DNA from: DAHUYF01 sp963838385
GTDB taxonomy: Bacteria; Pseudomonadota; Alphaproteobacteria; ATCC43930; CGMCC-115725
DNA: 64,000 nt
NCBI GenBank assembly: GCA_963838385.1
Contig: CAWIRE010000013.1
Coordinates: 1-64,000 of the forward strand
Direction: 5' to 3'
The notes under the pieces were generated by a model. The model had not been told where the DNA came from, did no database searches, and saw only the letters and a list, made by a program, of their open reading frames with translations. How positions within the stretch are numbered: position 1 is the stretch's first letter; each line of letters opens with the position of its first letter. Positions 27,882-35,641 of the stretch are shown piece after piece. Both the position numbers and the translations under genes were made by a program.

Positions 27882-28754
27882 TCAGCAATATCCGTCCAGA
27901 ATCCTGCGGACGGCCCCGGCCATATCGGGCCGCGCCAAGGCGAAGGCGATGTTCGCCTGGAGGAAGCCGACCTTGTCGCCGCAATCGAAACGGGTGCCGA
28001 CGAAACGCAAGCCATGGAACGGCTTGTTGCCACGGATGAGCTCGGCCAGCGCATCGGTGAGCTGGATCTCGTTGCCGGCACCGCGGCCGATGCGGGCGAG
28101 GTGATCGAACACCTCGGGCTGTAGGATATAGCGGCCGATGATGCTGAGATTGGACGGTGCCACGGCGGGTTCCGGCTTCTCGACCACGCCTTTGACGGCA
28201 ACCAGCCGGCCATCATCGCTCTCGACATCGAGCACGCCATAACGGTTCGTGTACTCGCGCGGCACTTCCATGACGGCCACGATGTTGCCGTCGGTCTCGG
28301 CATAGGCATCAACCATCTGCTTGAGGCAAGGCGTATCAGCCAGGATGAGATCGTCGGCGAGCAGAACGGCGAAGGGCTCGTCCCCCACCAGGTTGCGGGC
28401 GCACCAGACCGCATGGCCAAGCCCGAGCGGCACCTGCTGGCGCGTATAGGCGATCTGCCCGGGCTGCATCATCCAGCCATTGACCGCCGCGATCTGCGCG
28501 TCCTTGCCTCGTTCGCGCAGCGTCGTCTCCAGCTCGTAAGGATGGTCGAAATGGTCCTCGATCGCCGTCTTCGACCGGCCGGTAACGAAGATGAACTCCT
28601 CGATCCCCGCCGCCTGCGCCTCCTCCACCGCGTATTGGATCAGCGGCTTGTCTACCACCGGCAGCATCTCCTTGGGCATGGCCTTGGTCGCCGGGAGAAA
28701 CCGCGTCCCCAGCCCGCCCACTGGAAAGACCGCCTTGCGAATGCGCCGTGCCAT
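27882..28754 (-). CDS. galU: UTP-glucose-1-phosphate uridylyltransferase
   Basis: Makes UDP-glucose from UTP and glucose 1-phosphate. The 290 residues show the nucleotidyltransferase signature FPVGGLGTRFLPATKAMPKEMLPVVDKPLIQY (10-41), FAVLLADDLIL with the metal-binding Asp, and GVVEKPEPAVAPSNLSIIGRYIL. The start at 28754 gives the family-like MARRIRKAVFP. It is upstream of the phosphomannomutase gene. Confidence 0.96.
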   Translation of the reverse strand: MARRIRKAVFPVGGLGTRFLPATKAMPKEMLPVVDKPLIQYAVEEAQAAGIEEFIFVTGRSKTAIEDHFDHPYELETTLRERGKDAQIAAVNGWMMQPGQIAYTRQQVPLGLGHAVWCARNLVGDEPFAVLLADDLILADTPCLKQMVDAYAETDGNIVAVMEVPREYTNRYGVLDVESDDGRLVAVKGVVEKPEPAVAPSNLSIIGRYILQPEVFDHLARIGRGAGNEIQLTDALAELIRGNKPFHGLRFVGTRFDCGDKVGFLQANIAFALARPDMAGAVRRILDGYC

Positions 28755-28904
28755 GACCCTCTCTTTTCGGTGGGTAGCGTCGAGTTCGAGGGATAACGGA
28801 GGGTGCCCGCCGCTCGTTCCCTCGCCACGCGAACTGCGCGACCGGCCGCGGCACTCCTGCTTTAGGGTGAGCTTAGCCGCGGCGCCGGCCTTGCGCCAGC
28901 CCAC

Positions 28905-29618
28905 TCAGCCGCGCAACAAGACCTCTCGTGCGCGATTGATTTGCGCCGCCAGATAGGTCGAGCCGCCTTGATCCGGGTGAATCTTCATCATTAACCGATG
29001 ATAAGCCTCGCGGATCTCCGCCTCGCTCGCCCCGGCTGCGAGGCCGAGGACGGCATACGCTTCCTCGCGGGTCATGGCATCGCTCGGCCGGCGCGAGGCC
29101 GTCCCCGCCGAGTCGCCGCCGTCGCGCCAGCCCGGCATGATCCGATCGAGATAGGCTTCGAGCAGGCTCGCGCCCTGCGCGTCTTCGGCGCGGCATTCGC
29201 GCCAGAGGGCGATGAGCTCGTCGCGGCCGAGTTCGTTCAGGCGGCGGCCCTGGAACGCGCCCCGCCGGACGACGCCCGACATGGTGCCGCTGTCATGGTC
29301 GAGCCGCATGCGGAGATAATCGGTCTCGACTTCCGAGGCTTGTCCCGGCGGCGGCGCCGCTGCCGCCCGGCGACGGCGCCATTGCGCCCAGCCGCGCAGC
29401 ACCAAAGGCGCAAGGCCGCCCAGCTCGGCAAGGCCAAGGCCGAGACGGCCGCTGGCGACGAGCACGATCAACAGCACGAATGCCAGGCTGAGACCGATGG
29501 TGATGACAAAGACGCGCAGGCCGCGCGCCAGCCGCGCCGGATCGGCCTCGACGAAGGCTCGCAGCAGCCATAGGGCCAGGACCAGCACCAGCACGCCGAG
29601 ACCGAGATAGACGATCAC
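28905..29618 (-). CDS. Membrane-anchored J-domain (DnaJ-like) protein
   Basis: A 237-residue co-chaperone-like protein. Two hydrophobic segments occur at the N-terminus (VYLGLGVLVLVLALWLLRAF and VFVITIGLSLAFVLLIVLVA), followed by an Arg-rich linker and a central region (YLRMRLDHDSGTMSGVVRRGAFQGRRLNEL). The C-terminal J domain is TREEAYAVLGLAAGASEAEI with the essential HPD in MMKIHPDQGG. The topology puts the J domain in the cytoplasm or close to the membrane, resembling TIM14/Pam18-type proteins of alphaproteobacteria. The GTG start at 29618 lies 4 bp after the preceding VWA-like gene. DnaK partnership is inferred from the HPD motif. Confidence 0.88.
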   Translation of the reverse strand: MIVYLGLGVLVLVLALWLLRAFVEADPARLARGLRVFVITIGLSLAFVLLIVLVASGRLGLGLAELGGLAPLVLRGWAQWRRRRAAAAPPPGQASEVETDYLRMRLDHDSGTMSGVVRRGAFQGRRLNELGRDELIALWRECRAEDAQGASLLEAYLDRIMPGWRDGGDSAGTASRRPSDAMTREEAYAVLGLAAGASEAEIREAYHRLMMKIHPDQGGSTYLAAQINRAREVLLRG

Positions 29619-29622
29619 GGCG

Positions 29623-30351
29623 CTATCTCCGATTTTCGCCGACTGCGCCCGCGAGCAGCAGCGCCGCGCCGCCCGTGCGCTGGCCATAGGCCGCGAGCGC
29701 AGGTCGGCCGCCCGCGGCATAGGCGGCCACGGCGCCCAGCAGCTGGCGCAGTTGTTCGGCGCTGGCGCCATCGAACGGACAATAGACGCCGCCGGAGAGC
29801 TTGGCGATCTGGCGGAAGGCCGAGCCGGCGACCTCGTCGCCGCCCTCATGGAAGACGAAGACCGGCACGCCCAGCAGCCCGAGTTCGCCGGCGAGCCGGC
29901 TCAGCTCGTCGACCTTCTCCTCCATGGCGTCACCGACGAAGACCAGGGCATTCACCTTTTGCGCGCGCGCCTCCTTGAGCGCATGGGCGAGCACGCGGGC
30001 GATCTGCGTCTCGCCACCGACGCAGGAGACGCTGCGCATGGCGCGATGAAGATCCGCGGCCGCGCCGAGCCAGCGGCTCGCCTTGCATTCGTCGAAGCCG
30101 CGGTAGAAGACCAGCTGCACGTCGAGCCCGCCCAGCACCGCCGCCGCCTCGAACATCTCGCCCTGGAGCCGGCAGGCACGATCCCAGCTCACCTCGCGGC
30201 TCGCCGTCGCATCCAGCGCGAAGATCAGCCGGCCGCGCCCGGCCGCGGGCCGCACCGCCGGCATCGCTCGCACCTGGCCCAGGAAGGCTTCGACCGCCGC
30301 CGATTTGGCGTCAGCCGGAAGCTGGCCCTTGCGTCCGTCGTCTCTTGCCAT
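29623..30351 (-). CDS. VWA-like domain protein paired with a DnaJ protein
   Basis: A 242-residue soluble protein with a von Willebrand A-like fold: strand and metal site LIFALDATASREVSWDRAC (D-x-T-x-S instead of the classic MIDAS D-x-S-x-S), then VQLVFYRGFDECKASRW, VNALVFVGDAMEEKVDEL and VPVFVFHEGGDEVAG. Function is unknown. Its stop is 4 bp from the start of the J-domain gene, so the two are probably translated together. A cysteine (CVGGETQIARVL) follows a conserved Gly-Gly-Glu-Thr segment that resembles the second MIDAS loop. Confidence 0.75.
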   Translation of the reverse strand: MARDDGRKGQLPADAKSAAVEAFLGQVRAMPAVRPAAGRGRLIFALDATASREVSWDRACRLQGEMFEAAAVLGGLDVQLVFYRGFDECKASRWLGAAADLHRAMRSVSCVGGETQIARVLAHALKEARAQKVNALVFVGDAMEEKVDELSRLAGELGLLGVPVFVFHEGGDEVAGSAFRQIAKLSGGVYCPFDGASAEQLRQLLGAVAAYAAGGRPALAAYGQRTGGAALLLAGAVGENRR

Positions 30352-30434
30352 CGCCCTAGTATATGGGGTGCCGGAGACTTATGCCGCCGGAAGACGTGGC
30401 AACCGTTCTGACCCGGATGACTGTCGCCGGCGCC

Positions 30435-31316
30435 TTAGGGAGCGGTATCCCTCACCCAGATCGGACCCCAGAGGTTGAGCGCCTTGGCCCCGGCTGCCCA
30501 GCGCTTGCCGGGCTCGCCCTTGGGCAGCGTCTCAAGCTCGGCCGAAATCTCGATATTGTTGCCCTCGGGATCCTTGACCATGAAGAAAAGATTGTTGCCG
30601 GCACCGTGCCGACCGGGCCCCCACCAGATGGCCACATCGAGCGCGGCAAAGTGATCGGCCCAGCGCCTGATATCCTCCCAGCCCGAGGTCTCGAGCGCGA
30701 AATGGTCGCTGGACGAAACAGGAGCGCGGAAGACGGCGAAGCTGTGATGCTCGATATTGGCGCGCAGGAAGCACACATTGGCCTCGCCAAGGCCGCCGCT
30801 GCCGTCCGGGACATGGACCGTGTCGGAGACGAGGAAGCCCAGCACGTCGCGATAGAACGCCATCATCGCCGGGAAGCGCTGCGATGCCACCACCACATGC
30901 TGCAGCCGCGCGGCGAAATCGGCGGCGGCGCCGGTCGCGGGGCGCGCCTGCCGGTCACTGCGGACGCCGAACACGGCGAACCTCCCATCGGGATCGCCGA
31001 CCGCGAAGCCGCCCTGAGCGAAGAGCGGCGTCGGCGATGGCAGCGGAGTGCCGCCCCGCTCGACGACGAAGCGACGGTAGCGCTCCAGCTGCGCATCGTC
31101 CGCGAGCGCGAAGGCGCTCCAGGGATGGCCGCGCGCTGCGCCGCGTCCGATCACCAAGCAGCGCTGATGCCCTTCGGCGAGATAGGTGTCGCGGCCGAGC
31201 GGCGATACGCTCATTCCCAGAGCGCGCTCATAGAAGCCGGCCAGCACTTCCGGCGCGGGCGAGTCGATGCGAAGATGGTCGAGGTCGGCCGGCCAGAGCG
31301 GCGAGGTTTCGAGCAT
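30435..31316 (-). CDS. VOC-family (glyoxalase/extradiol-dioxygenase-like) protein
   Basis: A 293-residue protein made of two VOC repeats. The first (PADLDHLRIDSPAPEVLAGFY) has an N-terminal His in DHLRID. The second begins ARLQHVVVASQRFPAMMAFYRDVLGFLV and contains NIEHHSFAVFR and NLFFMVKDPEGNNIEISAEL, placing His, His and Glu metal-ligand candidates as in type I extradiol dioxygenases. The substrate is unknown. It ends the transcription unit with the molybdopterin oxidoreductase 11 bp upstream, so the two proteins may act in one pathway. Confidence 0.82.
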   Translation of the reverse strand: MLETSPLWPADLDHLRIDSPAPEVLAGFYERALGMSVSPLGRDTYLAEGHQRCLVIGRGAARGHPWSAFALADDAQLERYRRFVVERGGTPLPSPTPLFAQGGFAVGDPDGRFAVFGVRSDRQARPATGAAADFAARLQHVVVASQRFPAMMAFYRDVLGFLVSDTVHVPDGSGGLGEANVCFLRANIEHHSFAVFRAPVSSSDHFALETSGWEDIRRWADHFAALDVAIWWGPGRHGAGNNLFFMVKDPEGNNIEISAELETLPKGEPGKRWAAGAKALNLWGPIWVRDTAP

Positions 31317-31327
31317 GGGCGCGGCTC

Positions 31328-33391
31328 TCACGCGGCGCGCAGCCACACCGCGGTGTCGTGAAACACCGCGCCGCCATTGGGCAGGCCGGGTTCGGCGCTG
31401 ACCAAAGCGTTGATCCCGATGCCCTCCTCGAAGGCGTGATTGGGCCAGATGCCTTCGACGACGAGGACGCCGCGCTGCAGCCCGTCGAAGGCGCGGGCAT
31501 GGAGCACCACCGTGCCGCGGCGGTTGCCGAGCCGCACGCGCGCGCCGTCGGCCAGCCCGAGCCCGGCGAGATCGTCGGGATGCACGCGCACCATCGGCCT
31601 GCCCTCGCGGCCGAGGCTCGACGGCAGGTTGTTGAAGCTGGTGTTGAGGAAGGACCGCGCCGGCGGCGCCACCATGCGATACGGGTGCTCGGCATCCGCC
31701 CGGTCGATCACCGCGACATGATCCGGCAGCGCCGGCAGCGCGGCGTGATCGGCGCCGATCGCCGCCCAGTCGGCTGCGAAATGGAAGCGCTTGTCGGCGT
31801 GGCCGAAGCCGTCGAGGAAATGCGCGGTCTCGAACGGCAGCGCCAGATCGTAGCCGCCCTGGGCGTGGATGGTGGCCGCGTCCGGCAAACCGGAGAGCGC
31901 GAGCGTACGGTCAATGATCTCCCATTCCGTCATGTCGAAGCCGGGATGCTCGACGCCCAAGCGCTTGGCCAGCGCACAGATGACGGCGTGATTGGACCGC
32001 GCCTCGCCGAAGGGCTCGATCACCTTGCGCGCCACCTGGAGAAAGGTGTGGGCGCCAGCAGTATAGAAATCGTCATGCTCGAGCATGGTGGTCGCGGGCA
32101 GGACGATATCGGCCATCGCCGCCGTCTCGGTCATGAACTGCTCGTGCACGCAGGCGAAGAGATCGGCCCGTGCGAAGCCGCGGCGCACCGCGTTGGAATC
32201 GGGCGAGACGACCATAGGGTTGGTGTTCTGGATGAGCAGCGCCGTCACCGGGGGACCGTCACCGAGATCGCGCCGGTCACCGGTGAGGATCGGGCCGATG
32301 CGCGACTGGTCGAGCATGCGCGTGTTGTGGTCTACCACGTCCAGCCCTTCGATCAGGCTGCGATCGAGCTTGTAGATGCCCCCGCCATTGGCGTAGAGCG
32401 CGCCGCCGCCTTCATACTGCCAAGCGCCGGTGACGGCCGGCAAGCAACTCGCAGCGAAGAGTTGGGCCGCGCCGTTGCGGGAGCGCGAGAAGCCATAGCC
32501 GATCCGCAGATAGCTGCGCCTGGTGCGGCCATAGAGCCGTGCGAAATCGACGATCGCCGCCGCCGCGAGCCCGGTGATCTCCGACGCCCATACGGGATCG
32601 CGCGCTCGCAGATGCGCCTCAAGCTTCTCGGCACCGGCGGTGTACCGCGCGAGGTAGGCGCGGTCGGCATATCCCTCCTTGAACAGCACATGCATCACGG
32701 CGCAAGCAAGCGCACCGTCCGTGCCGGGACGGGGCGCGAGATGGATATCGGCAACGTCCGCCGTGGGGGTGCGATAGGGGTCGATGACGACGAACGGCGC
32801 CCCGCGTTCCTTGCGGGCGCGGGTGATATGCGTCATCAGGTTGACCTGAGTCGACACCGGATTGCCGCCCCACATGATAATGAGATCGGCGAGCGGAATC
32901 TCGCGTGCATCGACGCCGCGCTTCACCCCGGCTCCGGCGAGCCAGCCGGAATCCGACAATGCGTTGCAGATGGTCGAATGCTGGCGCGAGTAGCGCAGCG
33001 CATGTCGCAACCGGTTGATGCCATCGCGCTGCACCAGCCCCATGGTGCCGGCGTAGAAATGCGGCCAGACCGTCTCGCTGCCATGACGCTGGACGGCCCG
33101 GGCAAAAGCCTCGGCGACCCGGTCGAGCGCCTCGTCCCAGGCGATGGGCGCGAAGGCGCCGATGCCGACGCCCTTATCGCCGACCCGGCGCAGCGGCGTC
33201 CGCAGACGCAGCGGGTGGTGCTGACGCTCGGCATAGTGGCTGACCTTGGCGCACACGACACCCGCGGTATAGGGATGGTCCTTGCGCCCGCGGACGCGGC
33301 CGATGGTCGACGGATCCAGCCGTTCCACCTCGAGCGCGCAGACGCTCGGGCAATCATGCGGGCAGACCGAAGCAACGAAATCGCGCGGCAA
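31328..33391 (-). CDS. Molybdopterin oxidoreductase (DMSO reductase family)
   Basis: A 687-residue bis-MGD enzyme. The N-terminal Fe-S site is visible as VCPHDCPSVCALEVE and, further on, GVVCAKV (C-x3-C-x3-C...C pattern, about 10-45). Next come DEALDRVAEAFA, the pterin-binding GGNPVSTQVNLMTHI and DPYRTPTADVADIHLAPRPG, and the C-terminal molydopterin dinucleotide-binding domain (NTSFNNLPSSLGREG, VRVHPDDLAGLGLADGARVRL). No Tat signal is seen, so it is probably cytoplasmic. It resembles the stand-alone clade of the family of unknown reaction, not formate or nitrate reductase. No small subunits are adjacent. Confidence 0.9.
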   Translation of the reverse strand: MPRDFVASVCPHDCPSVCALEVERLDPSTIGRVRGRKDHPYTAGVVCAKVSHYAERQHHPLRLRTPLRRVGDKGVGIGAFAPIAWDEALDRVAEAFARAVQRHGSETVWPHFYAGTMGLVQRDGINRLRHALRYSRQHSTICNALSDSGWLAGAGVKRGVDAREIPLADLIIMWGGNPVSTQVNLMTHITRARKERGAPFVVIDPYRTPTADVADIHLAPRPGTDGALACAVMHVLFKEGYADRAYLARYTAGAEKLEAHLRARDPVWASEITGLAAAAIVDFARLYGRTRRSYLRIGYGFSRSRNGAAQLFAASCLPAVTGAWQYEGGGALYANGGGIYKLDRSLIEGLDVVDHNTRMLDQSRIGPILTGDRRDLGDGPPVTALLIQNTNPMVVSPDSNAVRRGFARADLFACVHEQFMTETAAMADIVLPATTMLEHDDFYTAGAHTFLQVARKVIEPFGEARSNHAVICALAKRLGVEHPGFDMTEWEIIDRTLALSGLPDAATIHAQGGYDLALPFETAHFLDGFGHADKRFHFAADWAAIGADHAALPALPDHVAVIDRADAEHPYRMVAPPARSFLNTSFNNLPSSLGREGRPMVRVHPDDLAGLGLADGARVRLGNRRGTVVLHARAFDGLQRGVLVVEGIWPNHAFEEGIGINALVSAEPGLPNGGAVFHDTAVWLRAA

Positions 33392-33432
33392 TCCTCGTCC
33401 TCCCAGCGTCCTGATCCGAATGACTATATGGC

Positions 33433-33449
33433 GGGCGGGCGGGCGGGGG
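33433..33449 (+). other. G-quadruplex-type motif in a divergent promoter region
   Basis: GGGCGGGCGGGCGGGGG has four G-tracts with one-nucleotide loops, lying between the molybdopterin oxidoreductase (leftward) and the P450 (rightward). This is the ideal form of an intramolecular quadruplex; its effect on either promoter is unknown. Confidence 0.5.
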
Positions 33450-33593
33450 AAGCCGGTTGCGCCGCCGCGCCGGGAGTGTCATCGTCTTGCTTGGCAGCGG
33501 CCCCGGCGCGGGCAAGTCCGGGGCCGGGCTTGCGAGCTGCGGCGCCCGGGTGCTGGATTAGGGTTGTCACCCTACGATCGGAGAGGGACGCGG

Positions 33594-34988
33594 ATGAGCG
33601 TGATGGACCGGAGCCCTGCACCGGCGACGGTTCCGCGTCTGGCCGTGCCGCGGGTGCCCGATCGGCGACCGCCGCTATTCCAATTCCTGCGCGTCCTGCG
33701 CGACAATTCGCTTGCGACTTACGGTGCCGAAGCTTACAGCGCCGATATCCTCGAACGTCGGCTATTCTGGAAGCGTACCGTCTTCATCAACGAGCCCGGC
33801 GCGATCAAGCACGTGCTGCTCGACAATGCCGACAATTACCACAAGACCGAGATAACCCGCCGCCTGCTCGAGCCTGGCCTCGGCCGCGGCCTGCTGACCA
33901 GCGAGGGCGAAACTTGGCGGCGCCATCGGCGCATCATGGCGCCGGCGTTCGACCATCGCAGCATCGTCGGCTATTCCGCGATCATGACGGAGATCGCGCT
34001 GCGGCTGAAGAGCGAGTGGGACGCGCTGCCGGACGGCGCCGAAATCGATGTCGCCGTCGCGATGATGCATGCGACCCTGCACATCATCGCGCGCACGATG
34101 TTTTCCTCCGATTCCGGCGACATCGTCGACATCGTCGAGAGCGGCGTCGAGCGCTATCAGGCCGAAGTCCGGCCCCAGCTCGCCGACCTGCTGGAGCTGC
34201 CACTTTGGTTGTCGCACCTCGGCCGCTCGCAACGGCCTGAACGGATCTTCACCGAGTTCGACCGGGCGATCGATCGGCTGCTGGCGGCGCGCGAACGGGC
34301 AGGCGCGGAGCAGCCCAAGGATCTGCTCGCGCGGCTCATCGCGGCCCGCGACGAAGAGACCGGTGGGGGAATGACCCACCAGGAAGTGCGCGACCAGGTG
34401 GTCACGATCTTCATGGCCGGGCACGAGACCACGGCCGTTGCCCTGACCTGGACCTGGTACCTGCTCTCCCAGCATCCCGCGGTCGAAGCAAAGCTGCAGG
34501 CGGAACTGACATCGGCACTCGATGGACGCGTGCCGAAGCACGAGGATCTCGCGCGGCTCCCCTACGCACGCATGGTGATCGAGGAGGCGATGCGGCTCTA
34601 CCCGCCGGCACACACGCTGTCGCGCGCGGCGCTGGGCCCCGACGAAGTGCTGGGCAGGCGCATCCCCACGGGGGCGACCGTTCTGATCGTGCCGTGGCTG
34701 CTCCATCGCAACCCCAAGCTGTGGGACGACCCAAACGGCTTCGATCCAGAGCGTTTCGCACCCGAGCGCGCGGCAGGGCGTCATCGCTTCGCCTATATCC
34801 CCTTTGGCGCCGGGCCGCGCGTCTGCATCGGCGCCGCCTTCGCCATGGCGGAGGCCATGCTGCTTCTCGCGACGCTGGCGCAGCGCTATCGCCTGCGACT
34901 GGTCCCCGGCTTCCCCGTCGATCCGCAGGGGCTCATCACGTTGCGCCCGCGGCACGGCATGCGGATGATCCTCGAACGCCGGGACTGA
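33594..34988 (+). CDS. Cytochrome P450
   Basis: A heme-thiolate monooxygenase of 464 residues with no membrane anchor. The I-helix oxygen-activation motif AGHETT is at 275-280, the K-helix ExxR at Glu331-Arg334 (EEAMR), and the heme-binding loop PFGAGPRVCIG with the ligand Cys411. The sequence resembles the CYP102/CYP4-like bacterial group more than CYP101, but the substrate cannot be told. The start at 33594 follows GAGAGGGACGCGG. The adjacent marC gene begins 19 bp later. No ferredoxin gene is nearby, so electrons must come from elsewhere. Confidence 0.95.
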   Translation: MSVMDRSPAPATVPRLAVPRVPDRRPPLFQFLRVLRDNSLATYGAEAYSADILERRLFWKRTVFINEPGAIKHVLLDNADNYHKTEITRRLLEPGLGRGLLTSEGETWRRHRRIMAPAFDHRSIVGYSAIMTEIALRLKSEWDALPDGAEIDVAVAMMHATLHIIARTMFSSDSGDIVDIVESGVERYQAEVRPQLADLLELPLWLSHLGRSQRPERIFTEFDRAIDRLLAARERAGAEQPKDLLARLIAARDEETGGGMTHQEVRDQVVTIFMAGHETTAVALTWTWYLLSQHPAVEAKLQAELTSALDGRVPKHEDLARLPYARMVIEEAMRLYPPAHTLSRAALGPDEVLGRRIPTGATVLIVPWLLHRNPKLWDDPNGFDPERFAPERAAGRHRFAYIPFGAGPRVCIGAAFAMAEAMLLLATLAQRYRLRLVPGFPVDPQGLITLRPRHGMRMILERRD

Positions 34989-35007
34989 GCGCCGTCCGCG
35001 CCGACCG

Positions 35008-35640
35008 ATGCCCGCCCATCTCTTCTACGCCTTCGTCACCCTGTTCGTCATCATCGACCCCGTCGGCAGCGCCGCGATCTTCGCCGGCCTGGTGCGTGGC
35101 GCGCCGCTCCGGATCCGGCGTCTGTGCGCGGTCCGCGGCGTCATCATTGCGACCATCCTCATTCTCGCGTTCGCGCTGGGCGGCGGCGCATTGCTGCGCG
35201 CGCTCGGCATCACCCTGCCGGCCTTCCGCGTCGCCGGCGGCATCCTGCTCTTCCTTCTCGCCACCGAGATGGTCTTCGCACGGGAATCGGGCATTCGCCG
35301 GCCGACCGCTTCGGAAGAGCAGGAGGCTGAACAACGCCACAACGTCTCCGTCTTCCCCCTCGCCTTCCCGCTGCTTGCCGGTCCGGGCGCGCTCACCTCG
35401 ATCGTGCTGCTGATGGAACGTGCGGGCTCGCCGCTTGCCGCCCTCGGCGTCATCGGCGCTCTGATCGCGGTGATGGCGATCACCCTGGCGCTGCTGTTGG
35501 CGGCGGCGCAAGTGGTGCGACTGGTCGGCGTAACCGGCGCGACCGTCATGAGCCGCGTCCTTGGCATTGTCCTCGCCGCGCTGGCAGCGCAATTCGTCCT
35601 CGATGGCCTCGCCCAGAGCTGGCCGGCGTTGCGAGGCTAG
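35008..35640 (+). CDS. MarC family integral membrane protein
   Basis: A 210-residue polytopic membrane protein of the MarC/UPF0056 family, function unknown and not proven to export drugs. About six membrane segments are visible (FYAFVTLFVIIDPVGSAAIF with the family motif FVIIDPVGS, IIATILILAFALGGGALLRAL, VFPLAFPLLAGPGALTSIVLL, LGVIGALIAVMAITLALLLA). It lies 19 bp downstream of the P450 gene and convergent with putA, with one base between the stops. Confidence 0.93.
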   Translation: MPAHLFYAFVTLFVIIDPVGSAAIFAGLVRGAPLRIRRLCAVRGVIIATILILAFALGGGALLRALGITLPAFRVAGGILLFLLATEMVFARESGIRRPTASEEQEAEQRHNVSVFPLAFPLLAGPGALTSIVLLMERAGSPLAALGVIGALIAVMAITLALLLAAAQVVRLVGVTGATVMSRVLGIVLAALAAQFVLDGLAQSWPALRG

Positions 35641-35641
35641 C

